Assembly: GCA_016937945.1 (NCBI GenBank)
Contig: JAFGVP010000175.1
Location: 1 to 33,687 of the forward strand
Source of the DNA: Pontiellaceae bacterium
Lineage (GTDB): Bacteria > Verrucomicrobiota > Kiritimatiellia > Kiritimatiellales > Pontiellaceae
Direction: 5' to 3'
DNA: 33,687 nt
Under the pieces are notes generated by a model. That model was given only the letters and a program-made list of their open reading frames with translations, searched no databases and had not been told where the DNA came from. This document shows, piece after piece, positions 1 to 7,348 of this stretch. The translations under genes and the position numbers were made by a program. The number at the start of each line of letters is the position of its first letter. Position 1 is the stretch's first letter.

Positions 1-201
1 CTTCGCTTCGGCGGATGTTTTCAGCTCGTTCACCATTCAATTGCTCGTAAAAACTGTTCCGCCCGTCAGAAATTGCTCCTCAAAGCTCTCTGCTTCCGCT
101 ACCATTTATACTGATTTAGCCCGTGTATTCGTTTCCGCACCGGGCAACATGACCCACATAAAGAATCAGAGAATCCGCATTTACTGGGGATAAATGCGCA
201 T
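1..201. other. Left-edge stretch without a convincing gene
   Basis: No confident coding region is visible between the window edge and the tRNA terminator. On the minus strand there is a 22-codon reading frame that stops at a TGA directly followed by an ATG at 36, and that second frame runs off the window after about 12 codons. Neither has a clear ribosome binding site, so I do not call either as a gene. The start of a neighbouring gene or of mobile DNA next to the tRNA remains possible. Confidence 0.3.
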
Positions 202-241
202 AAAAAGCAAAACGGCGAACCCTTTTGGAGTTCGCCGTTTT
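202..241 (-). terminator. Rho-independent terminator of tRNA-Leu
   Basis: A perfect 12-bp stem (209-220 with 230-241) encloses a 9-base loop. Read on the minus strand, the stem ends in TTTT, followed by GC and five more T residues. It begins only a few bases beyond the CCA end of the tRNA, so it most likely ends the tRNA transcript. Confidence 0.85.
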
Positions 242-247
242 TTAGAG

Positions 248-334
248 TGGTGCACCCGAATGGAGTCGAACCATCACGCCATCGCTGGCACAAGAACCTG
301 AATCTTGCGTGTCTACCAATTTCACCACGGGTGC
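248..334 (-). tRNA. tRNA-Leu, anticodon CAG
   Basis: The minus strand folds as an 87-nt class II tRNA. The 7-bp acceptor stem is GCACCCG with CGGGTGC, followed by discriminator A and an encoded CCA (248-250). The anticodon stem CAAGA/TCTTG encloses the loop TTCAGGT, which gives anticodon CAG at 298-300, reading CUG. The long variable arm (stem GCCA/TGGC) is typical of leucine tRNAs, and the T arm carries TTCGA. It stands alone with its own promoter and terminator. Confidence 0.96.
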
Positions 335-349
335 GGTAAAAGGCCGTTA

Positions 350-378
350 TGTATACTTACATGACCCATACGAGTCAA
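350..378 (-). promoter_or_regulatory. Sigma70-like promoter of tRNA-Leu
   Basis: On the minus strand there is a -35 box TTGACT (373-378), a 17-base spacer and a -10 box TATACA (350-355). The -10 box lies 15 bases before the mature tRNA 5' end. Spacing and sequence are close to the housekeeping consensus. It sits between the aspartate kinase stop and the tRNA, so the tRNA is probably transcribed independently. Confidence 0.8.
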
Positions 379-422
379 CGGCCGAATTCAAAAAAATATC
401 ACCTCAAACAGAAACCCCTTTT

Positions 423-1772
423 TCATGCGAAAAATGCGTTCCCTAGCGCATGCACGGCCTTTTTGCGATCAGGCTCTTTTACGGCAAACATCATGCTGAT
501 TTCGGAGGCGCCCTGATTGATCATCTCGATGTTTACGCCGGCATCGCTGAGTGCTCCGGTGGCCCGTGCCGCCATGCCCACGGCATAGTGCATGCCTTCG
601 CCCACAACCATAAGCAGAGACAGCCCGTGCTCTACTGTAACGTTGTCCGGCGACAGCTCCTGCATGATTCGATCGACCACCGCCTTCTCCTTCTCAGCCC
701 CCAGCTCGGATGACTGAAGAATGACGGACAGGTTATCAATTCCTGACGGAGTGTGTTCAAATGAAATATCCTCTTCTTCCAGAATCTGGAGCAGGCGGCG
801 CCCGAAACCGACCTCGCGGTTCATCATGTATTTGTCGATGTAGATGGCACAGAAGCCGTCCGCACTTGAAATACCTACCACGGCAGCATGTTCATATTTC
901 CGCTCAGGAACAATCAGGGTTCCGGGCATTTCCGGACGATTGGTATTCTTGATACAGATAGGAATCTGGGCCTGAACCGCCGGAATAATGGCCTCGTCAT
1001 GAAAGACACCGAATCCGGCGTAGGAGAGTTCCCGCATTTCGCGGTAGGTCATCATCTCAATGGCCGGAGCTTCCGGCATAATGCGAGGGTCCATGGCATA
1101 CACGGAGTCAACATCGGTAAAGTTTTCATAAACCTCCGCCTTCACGGCGGCAGCCAGAATGGCCCCCGTGATATCCGACCCGCCGCGCGGGAATGTAGCC
1201 ACCTGTCCACCACGGGTTGACCCGAAGAACCCGGGAAAAACCACGATTTCAGGAGAATCAGCAAGGAGGGAAAGTTTTTCATAGGATTCGTGCAGCACTT
1301 CTGCATTACCGAACTCATCGCTCAGCAGCATGCCTGCTTCGCCGGGATTTACATAACGTGCCGGATATCCCCTCTTTGAAAAAGCAGCGGCAATCACCTT
1401 CGCATTGTTATCCTCGCCGGATGCTTTCATATCATCCATAAACTGCAGTAGATGATCTCCGCGTTCATCGATGCGCCGATGCAGGTCCGCCCGAATGTCA
1501 TCAATGACTGCTACATTCAGGTCCAGATCAGCCTGAATTTCGGCATAACGCATCACAACGGCTTCCAGCGCGGCATCATAGTCCTCGCCCTTGATTACAG
1601 AATTTCCAAGCGCAATCAACAGATCCGTTACCTTGGTATCGGAGCTGGACCGCTTTCCCGGAGCCGAAACCACCACGATTCGACGGTCCGCATCCGCAAC
1701 GACGATATCGATGATCTTTGAAATCTGTTCCGCATTAGCAACGGACGATCCGCCAAACTTCACGACCTTCAT
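423..1772 (-). CDS. lysC: Aspartate kinase (aspartokinase)
   Basis: The enzyme phosphorylates aspartate, the first step towards lysine, threonine, methionine and diaminopimelate. The 449-residue protein opens with the family motif KFGGSS (residues 5-10). The amino-acid kinase domain contains the PRGGSD substrate motif and a block ending YAGFGVFHDEA. Two ACT regulatory modules fill the last ~150 residues (one around GIDNLSVIL, one around NIEMINQGASE), as expected for an enzyme with amino-acid feedback. The ATG at 1772 is chosen because AGAAGGAG lies 7 bases upstream; the open frame extends further, but that extension only shadows the preceding gene. It follows homoserine dehydrogenase with a 19-base gap, so the two are probably co-transcribed. 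Which end product inhibits it cannot be read from the sequence; the symbol is the generic one. Confidence 0.95.
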   Translation of the reverse strand: MKVVKFGGSSVANAEQISKIIDIVVADADRRIVVVSAPGKRSSSDTKVTDLLIALGNSVIKGEDYDAALEAVVMRYAEIQADLDLNVAVIDDIRADLHRRIDERGDHLLQFMDDMKASGEDNNAKVIAAAFSKRGYPARYVNPGEAGMLLSDEFGNAEVLHESYEKLSLLADSPEIVVFPGFFGSTRGGQVATFPRGGSDITGAILAAAVKAEVYENFTDVDSVYAMDPRIMPEAPAIEMMTYREMRELSYAGFGVFHDEAIIPAVQAQIPICIKNTNRPEMPGTLIVPERKYEHAAVVGISSADGFCAIYIDKYMMNREVGFGRRLLQILEEEDISFEHTPSGIDNLSVILQSSELGAEKEKAVVDRIMQELSPDNVTVEHGLSLLMVVGEGMHYAVGMAARATGALSDAGVNIEMINQGASEISMMFAVKEPDRKKAVHALGNAFFA

Positions 1773-1791
1773 AACAAAACTCCTTCTATTT

Positions 1792-3093
1792 CTACTCGAA
1801 ATCTTCAAGCCGCATGCGAACCGGCTCGCAGCAGGACACCTCCAGCACTGCAATTTCGCGCATCGCAGCCGCAAACTCTGATTCACGGGCCTCCTGCGTG
1901 AGAATAACGACAGGCGCATATCCTGTTTTATGGCGTTCTTTCTGAACAACCGAAGCGATACTGATGTTATGAGCACCGAAGATCGTCATGACCTGCGCCA
2001 TGGCACCGGGTTTATCCTCAAGACAGAGACGGATATAGCAACGTTTGACAATGTTTTCGGCCGTACAATACTGAAGCTCATCCTTCTGAAGCATCATGGT
2101 CACACTCACCGGAGAACCGACATTGTTCAGCTTATCACCGGCCGCCTCCATGATATCACCGATTACGGCACTACCGGTCGGAAGGCGACCTGCGCCGCGG
2201 CCGTAGTACATGGTGTCGTCAACAATATCGCCCTTCACGAACACGGCGTTAAAGGAGTCGCTCACGGAAGCAATCATATGCTCACGCGGCACCAGTGTCG
2301 GCTCAACAGAAAGTTCCACCTCGCCATCATTATCCTTTATGATGGCCAGCAGTTTGATGCGATATCCCATTTCTTCGGCATTCGCGATTTCAGACGCCGC
2401 AAGCCCGCGGATCCCCTTGGTCGGACAGGCGTCCATCGGCACCGGAGCTCCATACGCCATGGAAGCCAGAACCACTGCCTTGTGCGCAGTATCGATTCCG
2501 TCAATATCCAGGTCCGGCGGCGTTTCTGCATAACCAAGTTCCTGCGCATCCGTGAGAATGGTATCAAACGGAAGTCCTTCGCGCTCCATGCGGGTGAGGA
2601 TATAGTTGCAGGTTCCGTTCAGTATACCGTAGATACTCTCAATACGATTACCAATGAGTCCGGCGCGCTGCGAACGAAGAATCGGAATACCTCCGCCGAC
2701 AGCTGCTTCGTAATAGATGCCGGTGTTGTTTTCCCGGGCGGCTTTATAGATCTCATCACCATGATCTGCCAGCAGCGCCTTGTTTGCCGTGATAACCGGC
2801 TTCCCCTGTTTAAGAGCCTCGAGAGTAAAGGTTCGTGCCACACCGGTTCCGCCGACCAGCTCAACGACAAGGTCAATCTCCGGATCAGAGATCACAGACA
2901 TAGCATCCGTGGTAAGAACACCGGCAGGAACCGTGATCCCACGATCGGTCTCAATGTCTAGATCGGCAATCCTGGCGACAACGGGATAAATGCCCGTCCG
3001 CTCCGCCATGAGCCCGCCGTTTTTCTGAATACCTTCAACCACGCCGGCACCAACCGTGCCGAATCCGAGAATACCAACCTTGATTTCTTTCAT
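1792..3093 (-). CDS. hom: Homoserine dehydrogenase
   Basis: The enzyme reduces aspartate semialdehyde to homoserine with NAD(P)H, the branch point to threonine and methionine. The 433-residue length is normal for the monofunctional form. The N-terminal Rossmann motif GFGTVGAGV begins near residue 10. The catalytic and dimerisation part includes EAAVGGGIPIL and the signature around GILNGTCNYILT and DLDIDGIDTAHKAV. The C-terminal ~80 residues form an ACT domain (LCLEDKPGAMAQVM), a likely threonine sensor. It is the first gene of a two-gene unit with aspartate kinase 19 bases downstream. A promoter candidate with an overlapping inverted repeat lies just upstream (3129-3172). Other threonine-branch genes are not in the window. 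Confidence 0.96.
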   Translation of the reverse strand: MKEIKVGILGFGTVGAGVVEGIQKNGGLMAERTGIYPVVARIADLDIETDRGITVPAGVLTTDAMSVISDPEIDLVVELVGGTGVARTFTLEALKQGKPVITANKALLADHGDEIYKAARENNTGIYYEAAVGGGIPILRSQRAGLIGNRIESIYGILNGTCNYILTRMEREGLPFDTILTDAQELGYAETPPDLDIDGIDTAHKAVVLASMAYGAPVPMDACPTKGIRGLAASEIANAEEMGYRIKLLAIIKDNDGEVELSVEPTLVPREHMIASVSDSFNAVFVKGDIVDDTMYYGRGAGRLPTGSAVIGDIMEAAGDKLNNVGSPVSVTMMLQKDELQYCTAENIVKRCYIRLCLEDKPGAMAQVMTIFGAHNISIASVVQKERHKTGYAPVVILTQEARESEFAAAMREIAVLEVSCCEPVRMRLEDFE

Positions 3094-3128
3094 ATACCAG
3101 AATACCTCGTCTCAAAAAATGAAGCGCA

Positions 3129-3172
3129 ACCATAGTGATTTGCCTTATTGACTCAAGCCAATTCCCTGAGTC
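3129..3172 (-). promoter_or_regulatory. Candidate hom-lysC promoter with operator-like inverted repeat
   Basis: Minus strand: -35-like TTGAGT (3151-3156), 16-base spacer, -10-like TATGGT (3129-3134), predicting a leader of roughly 30 bases before the hom ATG. A perfect inverted repeat GACTCA-N11-TGAGTC (3150-3172) overlaps the -35 box, a placement typical of repressor sites. The boxes are imperfect and no regulator is identified. Confidence 0.4.
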
Positions 3173-3212
3173 TACGACGATTTAGAAAAAGCGTAATCCA
3201 AGAATAACAGGC

Positions 3213-3248
3213 AAGCCGGCGCGGGATATCTCACCCGGCCGGCTTTTT
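3213..3248. terminator. GC-rich hairpin, probable terminator after the SHD1-like gene
   Basis: A 7-bp stem AAGCCGG/CCGGCTT (3213-3219 with 3239-3245), with further possible GGG/CCC pairing inside, lies just beyond the stop of the minus-strand gene at 3286. The run of five T is on the plus strand (3244-3248); the minus-strand exit (TTGCCTGTT) is less U-rich. It may act as a modest terminator of the minus-strand transcript. No plus-strand gene ends here. Confidence 0.5.
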
Positions 3249-3285
3249 CAAAATGATCCAGAAAGCAGTATATCCTGCGCAGGCT

Positions 3286-4059
3286 CTAGACCTGGAAACT
3301 ATCACGGCGCGTCCGCGGCGGCTGGCTCGGATGGACCCGCTTGCATTTGTCATTCAGCCAGGATCCGACTGGAAGCTTTTCGAGCTTGTCGAGATTCTTG
3401 ATCAACCACTCGCTTCGCCCTTTGTGAGCAATAATCTCTCCGCGTTCATCACGAACCAGAATCAGGTATTTGCTCGGCTTTTCGCCACGCGGATACAGGC
3501 TGTAAAGGTTGTAATAGATCACATTGTAGGTGTTCGGCGTATTGTACTCGAAACGGAACTTGTTCTTCTTATTGAGACGAAACGGCTTACTCGTGACGTG
3601 AGCAATCAGGTGATACTTGTCCGGATCATAGTTCTGTTCCGTAAAGACATACATTTCAACAACCAGATCATGATTATATTCCTTGGTCGACTTCTGCTTA
3701 ATCAGCGCCCCGAACGAAGCATCGATCACATATATGGGATGGTTTTGTGTGGTGCTTCCGCCATTCGACACCCAGGCCTCCGCTGTAAACTCCTTAGGCT
3801 GGCTGGATTCACGATAATCGACACTCAGATCCGGCGGATTCATCAGTTCCACATAAGCCTGATCGACCTCGCTCAGCTGATCAAAGGGTATCTTGACGAT
3901 TTTTCCGTTTGCATCGCTGATGTTTACGGCATCAAAGCCGAAGTTTACATATTCACCTTCCAGCGTCGTTCCGGAAGTACTCGTCCAGAGGCGTGATTCC
4001 GCATGCGAAATGCATGCGCAAAACAACACCGCGATAATCAATCCATATATCCTGTTCAT
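3286..4059 (-). CDS. Secreted protein with SHD1-like module
   Basis: This is an uncharacterised exported protein of 257 residues. The ATG at 4059 gives an ideal signal peptide (MNRIYG, then a hydrophobic run ending in SHA, cleavage near residue 20) with AAGGA about 9 bases upstream. A 20-codon longer frame exists but would bury the signal peptide. Residues ~22-70 (RLWTSTSGTTLEGEY, then IPFDQLSEVDQAYVE) resemble the SLA1 homology domain 1 (SHD1) module often found in secreted PVC proteins: a W-T/S-x-G-x-x-x-x-G start and an I-P-x-x-x-L-S-x-x-D end. The remainder is hydrophilic with beta-like segments and no recognised catalytic motif. The 62-base gap to the upstream TonB/PA14-like gene suggests a shared transcript. 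The function is unknown and the domain call is from motif memory only. Confidence 0.6.
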   Translation of the reverse strand: MNRIYGLIIAVLFCACISHAESRLWTSTSGTTLEGEYVNFGFDAVNISDANGKIVKIPFDQLSEVDQAYVELMNPPDLSVDYRESSQPKEFTAEAWVSNGGSTTQNHPIYVIDASFGALIKQKSTKEYNHDLVVEMYVFTEQNYDPDKYHLIAHVTSKPFRLNKKNKFRFEYNTPNTYNVIYYNLYSLYPRGEKPSKYLILVRDERGEIIAHKGRSEWLIKNLDKLEKLPVGSWLNDKCKRVHPSQPPRTRRDSFQV

Positions 4060-4121
4060 AAGGCAGTTCCTTTGATCTAGTCCAAATCCATATATTCTTG
4101 ATACCTGATTCATGACCAATC

Positions 4122-5270
4122 CTATAGGTCGTTGAAATAGGTGGTTACGTTGGTCACATTGGCTTCATCCTTGTACAGGTTCATCAGGATGGAATCCTGA
4201 AGACCCCAGGACAACGGCTCCAGGGCAAAGACCGGGAACATCGGCTGACCATACTCATTGAGTGGATATTTTTCGCCCTGCACTTCCACCATCAACATGG
4301 CATAGAACTCTCCTCCAGGGCCCTCACCGGCAACTGCATCAAAGTCGTGTGCAACACCAGGTTCCAGCGTAATCCAGGAGCTGCCGACCATCACCGAGTC
4401 GGCCATCTTATAGCTGCCGGCGTCATCCAGAATACCGCGACTCCCCGGAGCCTCATTCCCCCACCATTCCTGAGCAATGGTGTAGGCATCCACGCCGTCC
4501 CACGGGAAGTTGGCAGCGAGTACCACCTTCTTATCGATGGCAACGGTCAGCACATCATCACTGACCCCCCAGAAACGAAAGGTAATGCCATCCTTGTGCA
4601 CCAGCTTGCCGCGATAATGCGCGGCCCAGCATGCCGCATCCTCATAACTCTCACCAAAGGCAACAGGTCCCATGCAGGAAGTAACGATCGGAATGAATAC
4701 GGTGGTTGCATAAAGCTTGGTTGGAGAGTGGTAATAGCGCTTCAGCAGCGCCGTATTCCACCCGGAATCGACAAAGCGCTTCAGAATATTAAAATACTCT
4801 TTATGAGCCATCGATGTGTTAACGGAACCATTGGCATGGCGCTTCATACAGTAAAAGGTAACTTCAAGGTCATTACCACTGGTTACACCGCCGCCGAACA
4901 GGCTCATCTCTCCGATCTCCGGAAGTTCCATAAATTCACCACCAACACCGACGCCACCCAGCAGTCCTTCTCCCGTTCCTTCCAGATCAGGGAGCATGAT
5001 CTCCGGCATATCCCGGGTTTTAACCTTAGCGACAATCCGGGAGGAAGGCTTTGGATTGGAACTTTTCTGGACCTTTACCTTCGGCTTTTTCAACTGCATT
5101 TTAGGACGCTCAACCGGCGGAGGAGGAACAAATTCAGGATCCTTCTTGGTTACGACAGTAAAGACCACAAAAAGGCCGGCGATAAAGAAAGCCGCCACAT
5201 GCAGCAGAAGACTCACAACGAGGCCGCTTGGCGCTCCTTTGCTGACCCGGTTTTTCCCAGTTTTTTTCAT
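4122..5270 (-). CDS. Inner-membrane-anchored protein, TonB-like N-terminus and PA14-like C-terminal region
   Basis: This 382-residue protein has a basic N-terminus, one membrane helix (about residues 14-37), then a proline/lysine-rich linker (PPPPVERPKMQLKKPK) of the type found in TonB energy transducers. A glycine-rich segment with GGVGVGG follows. The C-terminal half is not the TonB fold: a segment around GITFRFWGVSDDVLTVAIDKK resembles PA14-like domains, in which a chamber of beta strands carries W/D-rich loops. The ATG at 5270 is preferred over an upstream TTG because GGAG sits 9 bases before it. A likely orientation is cytoplasmic N-terminus and periplasmic PA14-like domain, perhaps binding a glycan. 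No ExbB/ExbD gene is adjacent. Precise function unknown. Confidence 0.55.
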   Translation of the reverse strand: MKKTGKNRVSKGAPSGLVVSLLLHVAAFFIAGLFVVFTVVTKKDPEFVPPPPVERPKMQLKKPKVKVQKSSNPKPSSRIVAKVKTRDMPEIMLPDLEGTGEGLLGGVGVGGEFMELPEIGEMSLFGGGVTSGNDLEVTFYCMKRHANGSVNTSMAHKEYFNILKRFVDSGWNTALLKRYYHSPTKLYATTVFIPIVTSCMGPVAFGESYEDAACWAAHYRGKLVHKDGITFRFWGVSDDVLTVAIDKKVVLAANFPWDGVDAYTIAQEWWGNEAPGSRGILDDAGSYKMADSVMVGSSWITLEPGVAHDFDAVAGEGPGGEFYAMLMVEVQGEKYPLNEYGQPMFPVFALEPLSWGLQDSILMNLYKDEANVTNVTTYFNDL

Positions 5271-5661
5271 ATAATCCAACTCCAACTCTTTTATTGAAAC
5301 GAGAAACTACCCGAGAGGCTAACACGGGTACTTACTTCCGGTTCACAACCCGTATTATTTACCTCTTTATCAAGCGCTACAATTCAAATTTACACCTGAA
5401 AAGTTCGCATTCCTCTATGGGTACGTCCTTAACGAAGAAACTATTTGAAAAAAACGCACTTTTTCCCCTTCACTCCATTTGTCACGAAATTTTAGGTAAA
5501 ATGCAACTTAAACTGTTCACATATGATAAAAACATGGATATTCCCTTCGCTCACTCAAATAAGCAGAGGCTTCAGAAAACAGGTATCAAGCCTTTCCCCA
5601 AAGCGTGAACGCCCAGAGAAAAACCGCCCTTCCGGATAGCGGAGAATTTGAGGAAAAAAGG
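5271..5661 (-). other. 390-base intergenic leader region
   Basis: This gap separates the mlaD stop from the TonB/PA14-like start. Near the mlaD end is a weak terminator candidate (5617-5642). Near the downstream gene are three short complementary blocks in the probable leader: ACCCG at 5309-5313, CGGGT at 5325-5329 and ACCCG at 5348-5352, so two mutually exclusive 5-bp hairpins can form. A 104-codon plus-strand frame at 5294-5608 has no ribosome binding site or recognisable content and is not called. No clear sigma70 promoter is visible, although AT-rich sequence is abundant. Confidence 0.4.
5617..5642 (-). terminator. Weak terminator candidate after mlaD
   Basis: On the minus strand, CCGC (5639-5642) can pair with GCGG (5624-5627) and is followed immediately by five T residues. 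The stem is only 4 bp with a long loop, so this is a low-strength candidate. Its position about 20 bases after the mlaD stop fits the end of the long lipid-transport operon. Confidence 0.4.
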
Positions 5662-6591
5662 TTAGAATGCACCAAATAGAACGCTACTGAACGAGGTGAT
5701 CGGAGACGCTTCCCGCAGATCATCAATGGCCGCCCGGGTATCTTCAACCATCAGTGTGACCTCATCATACAGCTTATCATCCCGCACCAGTTTACCCAGG
5801 GTTCCCTCGCCGGAATTGATCTGCTCGGTGATACCGCGGACCGCTTTCATGATCGCATCAAGATCGCCATACACACCATCTTCGCCGGAAACCAGTTTAC
5901 CAAGCGTCCCTTCGCCGGACGCCAACCGATCACTGACTTCCCGAAGATTCGCCATCAACTGCTGAAGATCATTATACACCTGCTCATCTTTCATCAGCTT
6001 TCCGATGGTACCCTCGCCGTTTTCAAGACGCACTCCCATGGCCTGAAGCTGATCACTGACCGAAACCAGATTATTATAGATAGCATCATCATGAAGCAGC
6101 TTGCCCAGCGTGCCTTCGCCCCGGTTGACGCCATCGATCATGTCCTGAATACCCTGCACAGCGGCACTGAGCTCTTCTATGACATCCACTGGAGGTGCAC
6201 CTAGAATGGTTACATTTTCCCCCATCACATCAGCGCCCAGGGGGCCTTCATAGATCTTCAGATATTTACCTCCAAGCATGGAGGCATTCACGATCTCGAT
6301 TTTATAACCGGAACGAAGTTCGATCGGGACATCCAGCGTAACATAGATATGCACCTGATCATCTTCCAGCGAAGTCTGCCGAACCCGTCCGATGTTCATA
6401 CCGCGCAAATAGACGTTATCCCCCTCACGCAGCCCGCTGACCTCGCTGAACACAAATTCGTACTGATAGGAGGTTTTGAAGAAATTGTCGCGACTCAGAA
6501 CAATCGTGAACACCCCCAAAGCAATCAGCACGGTGAACATGAACAGACCAACAAGAATTTCAATCGAGATTTCGCGCCTGTGCTTATCCAT
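5662..6591 (-). CDS. MCE-family (MlaD-like) lipid-binding protein with GEGTLGKL repeats
   Basis: Membrane-anchored substrate-binding component of an Mla-type lipid ABC transporter. The 309-residue protein has one N-terminal membrane helix (residues ~11-33), an MCE domain at about 40-115 (EFVFSEVSGLREGDNVYLRG, then GGKYLKIYEG), and an amphipathic C-terminal tail. The tail holds four copies of a repeat beginning GEGT(L/I)GKL and continuing to a D-x-x-(V/L/I)Y-x-(D/N/E)-(L/V) motif, at residues 158, 192, 226 and 261, a 34-35 residue period. The start ATG overlaps the MlaF stop by 8 bases, indicating translational coupling. The MCE domain would assemble as a periplasmic ring on the MlaE/MlaF complex. 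The repeats are predicted helical and may form a needle or tether. The lipid and direction of transport cannot be told from sequence. Confidence 0.88.
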   Translation of the reverse strand: MDKHRREISIEILVGLFMFTVLIALGVFTIVLSRDNFFKTSYQYEFVFSEVSGLREGDNVYLRGMNIGRVRQTSLEDDQVHIYVTLDVPIELRSGYKIEIVNASMLGGKYLKIYEGPLGADVMGENVTILGAPPVDVIEELSAAVQGIQDMIDGVNRGEGTLGKLLHDDAIYNNLVSVSDQLQAMGVRLENGEGTIGKLMKDEQVYNDLQQLMANLREVSDRLASGEGTLGKLVSGEDGVYGDLDAIMKAVRGITEQINSGEGTLGKLVRDDKLYDEVTLMVEDTRAAIDDLREASPITSFSSVLFGAF

Positions 6592-7348
6592 GAATCAACT
6601 CTTCCCATTTACCTTTTTTCGTAATGTACTGCGATTCGAGAAAACTCTGAACCGTTTCGTTCTGTGACCGAATAAAATCGGCGGGCGGCGCGTTTTCCAC
6701 AATGCGACCCTGATGCAGCATCATGATTCGCGAACCGATAGCCAACGCACTATGCAGATCATGTGTCACGACCACACTCGTAATGCCCAGCCGCTCGCGC
6801 ATATCCACGATCAAATCATCAATCCGGCGCGATGTAACCGGATCGAGACCGGATGTAGGCTCATCATACAATACGATTTTCGGATTCATGATAATAGCCC
6901 GAGCCAGTCCGGCACGCTTCTGCATACCGCCCGAAATATCGGACGGAAACTTTTCCGCCGCATCAGCGAGCCCCAGCAGCTCCAATCGATCATCCACCTG
7001 CTTCCGGATCTCGTCATCAGACATTCGTGTGTGCTCGCGCAACGGAAGCCCTACATTATCGCGAACATTCATCCACTGCAGCAGGGCTGCCCCCTGGAAG
7101 AGCACCCCGAACTTTCTCCGAAGTTCCTGCAGTTCCCTTCGATCCGCGGCGACAAGATCTTCGTTATCAATATAAATACGGCCTGAATCCGGCTGCATCA
7201 GTCGAATAATATGCTTTAGTGTCACACTCTTTCCGGCGCCGGACAGCCCAACAATCACAAAGGTTTCGCCCTCGCCGATTTCAAAGTCGACCTGATCAAG
7301 CACGGCCCGACCACCCAGCACCTTGGTCACATTTTCAAACCGGATCAT
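6584..7348 (-). CDS. mlaF: Mla-type ABC transporter ATP-binding protein (MlaF-like)
   Basis: This 254-residue nucleotide-binding subunit powers lipid transport by the MlaE permease. Its motifs are intact: Walker A GLSGAGKS (residues 34-41), Q-loop in VLFQGAALLQWM, the LSGG-equivalent signature ISGGMQKRAGLARA, Walker B with catalytic glutamate in VLYDEPTSGLDP, and H-loop VVTHD. The phrase SGGMQKR is typical of the Mla/Ttg2A subfamily. The ATG at 7348 shares the ATGA overlap with the MlaE stop at 7345; the longer open frame upstream is a shadow of MlaE. It is followed by mlaD with an 8-base overlap, so all three subunits are coupled in translation. Confidence 0.93.
   Translation of the reverse strand: MIRFENVTKVLGGRAVLDQVDFEIGEGETFVIVGLSGAGKSVTLKHIIRLMQPDSGRIYIDNEDLVAADRRELQELRRKFGVLFQGAALLQWMNVRDNVGLPLREHTRMSDDEIRKQVDDRLELLGLADAAEKFPSDISGGMQKRAGLARAIIMNPKIVLYDEPTSGLDPVTSRRIDDLIVDMRERLGITSVVVTHDLHSALAIGSRIMMLHQGRIVENAPPADFIRSQNETVQSFLESQYITKKGKWEELIHG

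Noticed and set aside
99-293. 64-codon minus-strand frame at the left edge
   Set aside because: It runs through the tRNA-Leu 3' half and its terminator, so it cannot be a normal gene.
1773-1976. Longer N-terminus of aspartate kinase
   Set aside because: The extra residues lie in the hom gene and are not protein-like; the ATG at 1772 has a good ribosome binding site and the family's normal start.
1930-2961. 343-codon plus-strand frame
   Set aside because: It lies fully antisense to hom, whose protein is clear and complete; the frame has no recognisable motif or ribosome binding site.
4347-5297. 316-codon plus-strand frame
   Set aside because: Antisense to the TonB/PA14-like gene, which has a ribosome binding site, membrane helix and coherent linker; this frame has none.
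5294-5608. 104-codon plus-strand frame in the intergenic gap
   Set aside because: No ribosome binding site, no motif, composition typical of non-coding AT-rich sequence.
5662-6591. Internal DNA repeats in mlaD as a possible CRISPR or tandem repeat
   Set aside because: The period reflects protein repeats (GEGTLGKL) with divergent codons, not DNA-level repeats. No CRISPR array is visible in the window.
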